DNA of 9,428 bases from Dehalococcoidia bacterium UBA5627 (lineage in GTDB: Bacteria; Chloroflexota; Dehalococcoidia; Dehalococcoidales; UBA5627). A model generated the notes under the pieces. It had not been told where the DNA came from, did not search any database, and saw nothing but the letters and a program-made list of their open reading frames with translations. The translations under genes were made by a program, and so were the position numbers. Below are positions 6,419-9,428 of the stretch, piece after piece. The number at the start of each line of letters is the position of its first letter. The stretch's first letter is position 1. The stretch covers positions 1 to 9,428 of the forward strand of contig DIKD01000061.1 of assembly GCA_002421585.1 (NCBI GenBank), given 5' to 3'.

Positions 6419-6850
6419 ATGGATAAAAAAGTTTTTTTAATCAAATCGGATACGGATTATGCTATGCGCATGCTGGTTAATCTGGCGTTAAGGAAGAGTT
6501 CCGTCCCGACGACGGCGGCGATTCTGGTGAAAGGGCAGGATATTCCGGTGGATTTTGCCCGTAAAATACTGCAAAAACTGTGCCAGTCGAAAATACTAAA
6601 GAGTTTTAAAGGTGTCAATGGGGGTTTTTCACTGGCAAAGCAACCTTGTGATATAAGCCTGTTGGATGTTGTCGAAGCTGTTCAGGGGCGAATAATAATT
6701 CGTCCGTGCTTGCTGGATGATGATAACTGTGTCACGGCAAAGCCCTGCCCGGTATCCTATAAATTGCAGAAGTTGCAGAAGACCCTCGATAATGAAATGG
6801 AGAACGTCACACTGGCTCAAATTATTCAGGTGAAACAAAGTATTTACTAA
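6419..6850 (+). CDS. Rrf2-family transcriptional regulator with three-cysteine cluster
   Basis: The 143-residue protein has the family length. The N-terminal winged helix (about 8-75) has the typical opening DTDYAMRMLVNLAL, the helix-turn-helix around DIPVDFARKILQKLCQSKIL and the wing GVNGGFSLAK. The dimerisation helix region contains ISLLDVVEAVQG, and the sensor loop follows. Its cysteines Cys97, Cys104 and Cys110 (C-x6-C-x5-C) resemble the Fe-S ligand triad of IscR/NsrR, though the spacing is not identical, so an iron-sulphur or redox/NO sensor is likely but not proven. No Shine-Dalgarno sequence precedes the ATG, in line with a leaderless mRNA. The Cys-rich lipoprotein ORF starts 33 bases after its stop and is probably in the same operon and under its control. 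Confidence 0.93.
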   Translation: MDKKVFLIKSDTDYAMRMLVNLALRKSSVPTTAAILVKGQDIPVDFARKILQKLCQSKILKSFKGVNGGFSLAKQPCDISLLDVVEAVQGRIIIRPCLLDDDNCVTAKPCPVSYKLQKLQKTLDNEMENVTLAQIIQVKQSIY

Positions 6851-6883
6851 ACTCTACAAGTTGCGTAAAAGGAGGCAGTGAAT

Positions 6884-7453
6884 ATGTCATTTGTATTTAA
6901 AGGGATGAATGATAACTACATTATCAAAGAAGAACTATCTGTCTGCAGCAGAAGCGGTTTATTATGCGGTTCAAGGTGTGACGGGTGTAATAAGGGAGGG
7001 TTTGGTTGTATTAATAGCTGTGGGGATAAGTGTGCGGGAAACGGAGCAGGTTGTGATAACCCGCATTGCATGATTTTAAAAGAAAATAGCGTCAATAATA
7101 AATCTTTAATGGAAGGAGGCATGACCGAAGTGGACAATAAAAAAAGTAAAGAGAGCTATCCTGAAGATGAAAGCAGAAGGCAATTTTTAAGAGGCGTCGG
7201 TTTGGTCGTTGGGAGTACCGCATTGCTCGGTGCGGGAGGATTGGCTGTTACCGGGTGTAGTATATCCAATGAATCCGGAAGTGGAGAAAAATGTACCACC
7301 ACGACCACAAAAACCACTACTGTAAACAATGTGGAATATCTGGGAGAATGCGTCTGCCCCGATTGCGGTATTGCCGTTCCCCATCCGAAAGGTACGCCTT
7401 GCCGACTGGTTCCCTGTCCGAAATGCGGAGGCGATATGGGAAGATTAGCTTAA
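6884..7453 (+). CDS. Cys-rich domain fused in frame to a Tat lipoprotein with zinc-ribbon-like tail
   Basis: One frame of 189 residues has three parts. Residues 1-79 hold nine cysteines (21, 28, 32, 35, 42, 46, 50, 57, 62) in Gly-rich steps that recur about every 14-15 residues, suggesting a metal or Fe-S binding mini-repeat. Residues 97-125 are a twin-arginine signal, SRRQFLRG, then a hydrophobic stretch ending in the lipobox LAVTGC (Cys125). Residues 137-189 have a Thr-rich linker, then CVCPDCG, PHPKGTPC and CPKCGGDMGR, a zinc-ribbon or rubredoxin-like arrangement. GGAGG (6871-6875) sits 8 bases before the ATG; an in-frame GTG at 6878 is too close. A Tat signal starting nearly 100 residues in would be abnormal, so translation may also start inside (7121 or 7130). 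It follows the Rrf2 gene closely. Function unknown; a redox or metal-handling envelope role is inferred. Confidence 0.85.
   Translation: MSFVFKGMNDNYIIKEELSVCSRSGLLCGSRCDGCNKGGFGCINSCGDKCAGNGAGCDNPHCMILKENSVNNKSLMEGGMTEVDNKKSKESYPEDESRRQFLRGVGLVVGSTALLGAGGLAVTGCSISNESGSGEKCTTTTTKTTTVNNVEYLGECVCPDCGIAVPHPKGTPCRLVPCPKCGGDMGRLA
7113..7132 (+). promoter_or_regulatory. Internal ribosome binding site and alternative start for the Tat lipoprotein
   Basis: AAGGAGG at 7113-7119 lies inside the reading frame. ATG at 7121 follows at only 1 base, while GTG at 7130 is 10 bases away. Starting at GTG gives a 107-residue protein whose N-region places SRRQFLRG at residues 15-22, exactly where a Tat signal should be. 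This suggests two products, a long cytoplasmic or fused form and a normal exported lipoprotein, or a recent gene fusion. Confidence 0.6.
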
Positions 7454-7482
7454 AGGGGTACAGTGTCATTTGATTCCCGGTT

Positions 7483-7511
7483 ATAGAGTCCTTTTTAAGG
7501 GACGGCTCTAT
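7483..7511 (+). other. Hairpin over the start of the decayed membrane gene
   Basis: ATAGAGTCC (7483-7491) can pair with GGAC (7500-7503) and TCTAT (7507-7511), with a three-base bulge and an eight-base loop. It would bury the weak ribosome site AAGGGA (7497-7502) and the first bases of the ATG at 7510. It could limit translation of that ORF or simply be a remnant; there is no following U-tract for termination. Confidence 0.3.
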
Positions 7512-8038
7512 GAGTTTATTGAAAATAAAAAGAGATGTTAAAAATTTCATAAACTATTTCCTTGATATTATATTGGCGTTATCTATTATAGTTACACTGG
7601 CTTCCAGTTATATGCTGTGGTTTGTGCTTCCCAGGAGGTGGCGCGCACTTTGGAATGTGCTCACAGGAAGGCAGGGGTATTGGCGGTAACTATTATACTG
7701 TTTTGGATGTGTCCGGATACATGTGGGTTGAGACATACAACTGGGCGTCCGTGATTTTACTGTGATTGCTTATCCTGCATATAATCATGCACTATACCTG
7801 GATTGTGGAAATATTTAAAGGGGTCAAAAGATATTTTAGCGTACCCTTCAAAAAAGGGATGGCGCAATTTATCGCCTCTATCGTGCTCTTTATTTTATTT
7901 GCGGTTGATTGCTTCAGCGGTTTTGTGCTTTGGCTTATCCTGCCGCGCGGCTCCCTTGATTATTTTTATATGCTGCAAGGCGGCGGTCGTACCTTCTGGT
8001 GGTCACAAAGAAACGTGTGGCTTGATATTCATGCATAG
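7510..8038 (+). pseudogene. Decayed DUF4405-like (cytochrome-b-style) membrane protein gene, two modules
   Basis: Three lesions break one recognisable protein. The first piece (7510-7689, 59 codons) reads NFINYFLDIILALS...SYMLWFVLPRR and stops at TAA 7687. In the next frame, from about 7682, the match continues as YMWVETYNWASVILL, hits TGA at 7763, then resumes LLILHIIMHYTWIVEIFKG. A second module follows (about 7859-8035): MAQFIASIVLFILFAVD...GFVLWLILPRG...WLDIHA, ending at TAG 8036 where the family normally has Trp. Both modules share the helix ending LW-x-x-LPR, and the W-x-x-IH-x-W and H-x3-H motifs resemble DUF4405 proteins, whose histidines may bind haem. No ribosome site precedes the 7766 TTG. 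Sequencing error could explain one lesion, hardly three. Family call is from pattern only. Confidence 0.65.
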
Positions 8039-8089
8039 AATGGTTTAGGGGATTATTTATCAATAGAAGCGCAAAGGAGTCGGTATAAT

Positions 8090-8476
8090 ATGATTGGGTC
8101 AGGTCAGGTAAGAAGCTATCTTCCGAAAGCAGCTTTATACTTCGGTATCATCGGTGCAATATCGTTTTTATTTTTCAATCTTATTTTTCAGGAAGACTGG
8201 ACGCAGAGGTTTGTCTGGTTATGGTTTATGGTTCCGCTTCCGGTTGTCTTTTTAATTGTTGCCAATAAACTACGTTTCAGCGGCGGTTTACTGATGGTGT
8301 TACTGGCAATAGCTATAACAGTTATCGATATACTTATTTCTCCCGGATATCCGGGGCAGGTTGCCGGGAGGGGAATCGTTTATACCATTGTTTTTGTTTC
8401 GCTGCCCCTGCTATTATCGGGTTTGTTTTATATTATCTACCGGTTCAGATTTATCAATCCCCAAAAAACGAAATAA
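8090..8476 (+). CDS. Unrecognised four-helix membrane protein
   Basis: The 128-residue, very hydrophobic protein has about four transmembrane helices: residues 14-32, 40-57, 62-84 and 95-117. Each is bounded by short polar turns (QEDWTQRF, NKLRFSGG, SPGYPGQVAGRG), and the C-terminal cytoplasmic end RFRFINPQKTK is basic. I do not recognise the family and see no catalytic motif. AAAGGAG (8073-8079) lies 10 bases before the ATG, so it has its own translation signal. It starts 51 bases after the last stop of the decayed gene and shares its reading frame: no stop lies between TAG 8036 and the ATG. It may have been the last gene of the Rrf2-led cluster. Confidence 0.75.
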   Translation: MIGSGQVRSYLPKAALYFGIIGAISFLFFNLIFQEDWTQRFVWLWFMVPLPVVFLIVANKLRFSGGLLMVLLAIAITVIDILISPGYPGQVAGRGIVYTIVFVSLPLLLSGLFYIIYRFRFINPQKTK

Positions 8477-8488
8477 ATAGGTTTTTTG
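8462..8488 (+). terminator. Possible AT-rich hairpin at the end of the membrane protein gene
   Basis: CAAAAAAC (8462-8469) and GTTTTTTG (8481-8488) form a perfect 8-base inverted repeat around the stop codon of the preceding gene. The right arm is itself U-rich, but the stem is weak and no separate U-tract follows, so termination here is uncertain. It is the only candidate between 8476 and the promoter at 8502. Confidence 0.3.
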
Positions 8489-8501
8489 ACGCTAAAACGT
8501 A

Positions 8502-8530
8502 TTGACTGGATAAAATGTCAGCTATAAAAT
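8502..8530 (+). promoter_or_regulatory. Putative promoter of the second degV gene
   Basis: TTGACT (8502-8507), a 17-base spacer and TAAAAT (8525-8530) match the sigma70 consensus at five positions in each box. The predicted start near 8537 gives a leader of about 80 bases. That leader contains a small hairpin, GCACA/TGTGC at 8555-8569, which can be extended by GAAA/TTTC outside an internal loop. Confidence 0.6.
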
Positions 8531-8618
8531 GAATTATAGACAGTGAGAGAAACCGCACATTTCTTGTGCTGTTTTCGGGTAAACAGTTGCCGGTCATAAT
8601 TAAAAGGTTAGACGGACA

Positions 8619-9428
8619 ATGAGTATAAAAATAATAACCGACAGTACGTCCGATATCAGCAGTGAACTGGCAGAGTCTTTGGGTATTACCGTGGTTCCTG
8701 TGTATGTCCGCTTTGGGGACAAGGTTTACCGTGATGGGGTAGACCTGACAAACGAGCAATTCTACCGTATGCTGAAAAGCTCACCGGTGCATCCGGCGAC
8801 TTCACAACCTGCGCCGGAAGACTTTGCAAAGATATTCGGTGAGTGCGCCAATAAAACCGACGGCATAATCTCCATTCATATTTCCTCCAAGATTAGCGGC
8901 ACCTATAATTCGGCTCTGCTTGCCAGCAACACAGTCAACAGCGACTGCCGGATAGAAGTTATCGATTCAAAGTTCAATTCGGGAGGGTTAGCCCTGGTAG
9001 TTATGGAGGCTGCCAGAATGGCGAAAGCCGGTCTCGGAATGAATGAAATTACAGAAAAAATCAAAGAAACAATTGAAAATGTTAAAATGTTCGGTATGTT
9101 CGATACCGTTAAATATCTTAAATTCAGCGGACGTGTAAAAAAGATATTTCTGTCTACCGCTTCCATATTAAATATAAGGTTGCTGTTAACATTCCATAAC
9201 GGAGATATTGTGCCTGCCGGGATGGCGCGTACTTTTGATAAAGGGATGGAAAAAATTGTTCACTTGGTGAAAAAAAACAGCGGCATAAAAGAGTTATTGA
9301 TTGTACACAGTGAGGTTCCCGATAAGGCAAATCAGTTGAAGGAACAGATTTCAGAGTTTATCGATAGCGGTAAAGTTATGATATTGCAACTTGGGGCAGG
9401 GTTGGGGGTTCACGGAGGCCCCGGGGTA
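8619..9428 (+). CDS. DegV family (FakB-like) fatty-acid-binding protein, runs off the window end
   Basis: The 270 residues seen are almost the full family length; only the last few are missing. It opens MSIKIITDSTSDISSELAES and carries PATSQPAPEDF around residue 60, ISSKISGTYNSA, and near the end the fatty-acid pocket closing strand LGAGLGVHGGPG. The usual YLxxGGRI segment is changed to YLKFSGRVKK, a mild departure. It is a clear paralogue of the protein at 1-757, sharing the ITVVP(L/V)YVRFG stretch and many other positions. The ribosome site is weak (AAAGG at 8603-8607, 11 bases before the ATG). A good promoter lies about 80 bases upstream. In Firmicutes such paralogues select different fatty acids for FakA; the same role here is inference. 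Confidence 0.93.
   Translation, partial: MSIKIITDSTSDISSELAESLGITVVPVYVRFGDKVYRDGVDLTNEQFYRMLKSSPVHPATSQPAPEDFAKIFGECANKTDGIISIHISSKISGTYNSALLASNTVNSDCRIEVIDSKFNSGGLALVVMEAARMAKAGLGMNEITEKIKETIENVKMFGMFDTVKYLKFSGRVKKIFLSTASILNIRLLLTFHNGDIVPAGMARTFDKGMEKIVHLVKKNSGIKELLIVHSEVPDKANQLKEQISEFIDSGKVMILQLGAGLGVHGGPGV

Noticed and set aside
6884..7120. Cys-rich N-part as a precursor peptide for a modified natural product (ranthipeptide/SCIFF type)
   Set aside because: Cys density is suggestive, but no radical SAM enzyme, protease or exporter is in the window and the peptide is followed in frame by a lipoprotein rather than a stop.
6916..7137. 73-codon minus-strand frame opposite the Cys-rich domain
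   Set aside because: It is the antisense of the Gly/Cys repeats, giving a Pro/Leu-rich artefact.
7763..7765. TGA in the decayed gene as selenocysteine or a reassigned codon
   Set aside because: marR and the response regulator here end normally at TGA, no selenocysteine insertion hairpin is apparent, and two further lesions (a frameshift and TAG) make simple decay the better explanation.
7803..8048. 81-codon frame overlapping the decayed membrane gene
   Set aside because: It is an alternative frame of the same DNA; the family-like motifs (LWLILPRG, WLDIH) are in the other frame.

Overview
The window reads as ordinary chromosome from an anaerobic or microaerophilic bacterium of moderate GC content. 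Gene content (two DegV proteins, a SIMPL-domain protein, a secreted helical protein beside a two-component system, an Rrf2 regulator, a Tat lipoprotein and traces of a DUF4405-like membrane protein) and protein style remind me of Chloroflexota, perhaps Dehalococcoidia. That placement is an impression, not proof. I see no tRNA, rRNA, CRISPR array, insertion sequence or phage gene.

Layout. Positions 1-1291 (minus strand) hold a MarR-type regulator followed by a DegV protein that runs off the left edge; they are probably co-transcribed. Divergent from them is mgsA (methylglyoxal synthase, plus strand, 1508-1894). A strong hairpin terminator separates mgsA from a convergent SIMPL-domain secreted or anchored protein (2017-2772, minus). 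A noncoding gap of about 310 bases follows. Then comes a minus-strand block: an OmpR-type response regulator (4513-5202) translationally coupled to its sensor kinase (3083-4516), and upstream of these a secreted, Cys-containing, Gly/Asn-rich-tailed helical protein (5322-5906) in its own transcription unit.

From 6102 onwards everything is on the plus strand: a SemiSWEET sugar transporter with a TTG start; an Rrf2 regulator whose mRNA looks nearly leaderless and whose promoter carries a palindrome; a Cys-rich protein fused in frame to a Tat lipoprotein with a zinc-ribbon-like tail; a decayed DUF4405-like membrane gene (7510-8038) broken by one frameshift and two stops; an unrecognised four-helix membrane protein (8090-8476); and a second DegV protein running off the right edge.

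The most interesting part is 6380-8480. A cysteine-containing Rrf2 sensor sits directly ahead of an unusual Cys-rich/Tat-lipoprotein ORF and membrane proteins of cytochrome-b-like style, one of them apparently dying. This looks like a small redox- or metal-responsive envelope module that I cannot match to a named system. The second candidate is the two-component system plus secreted protein, where the sensor's extracytoplasmic loop and the secreted protein's tail share a Gly/His/Asn-rich composition.
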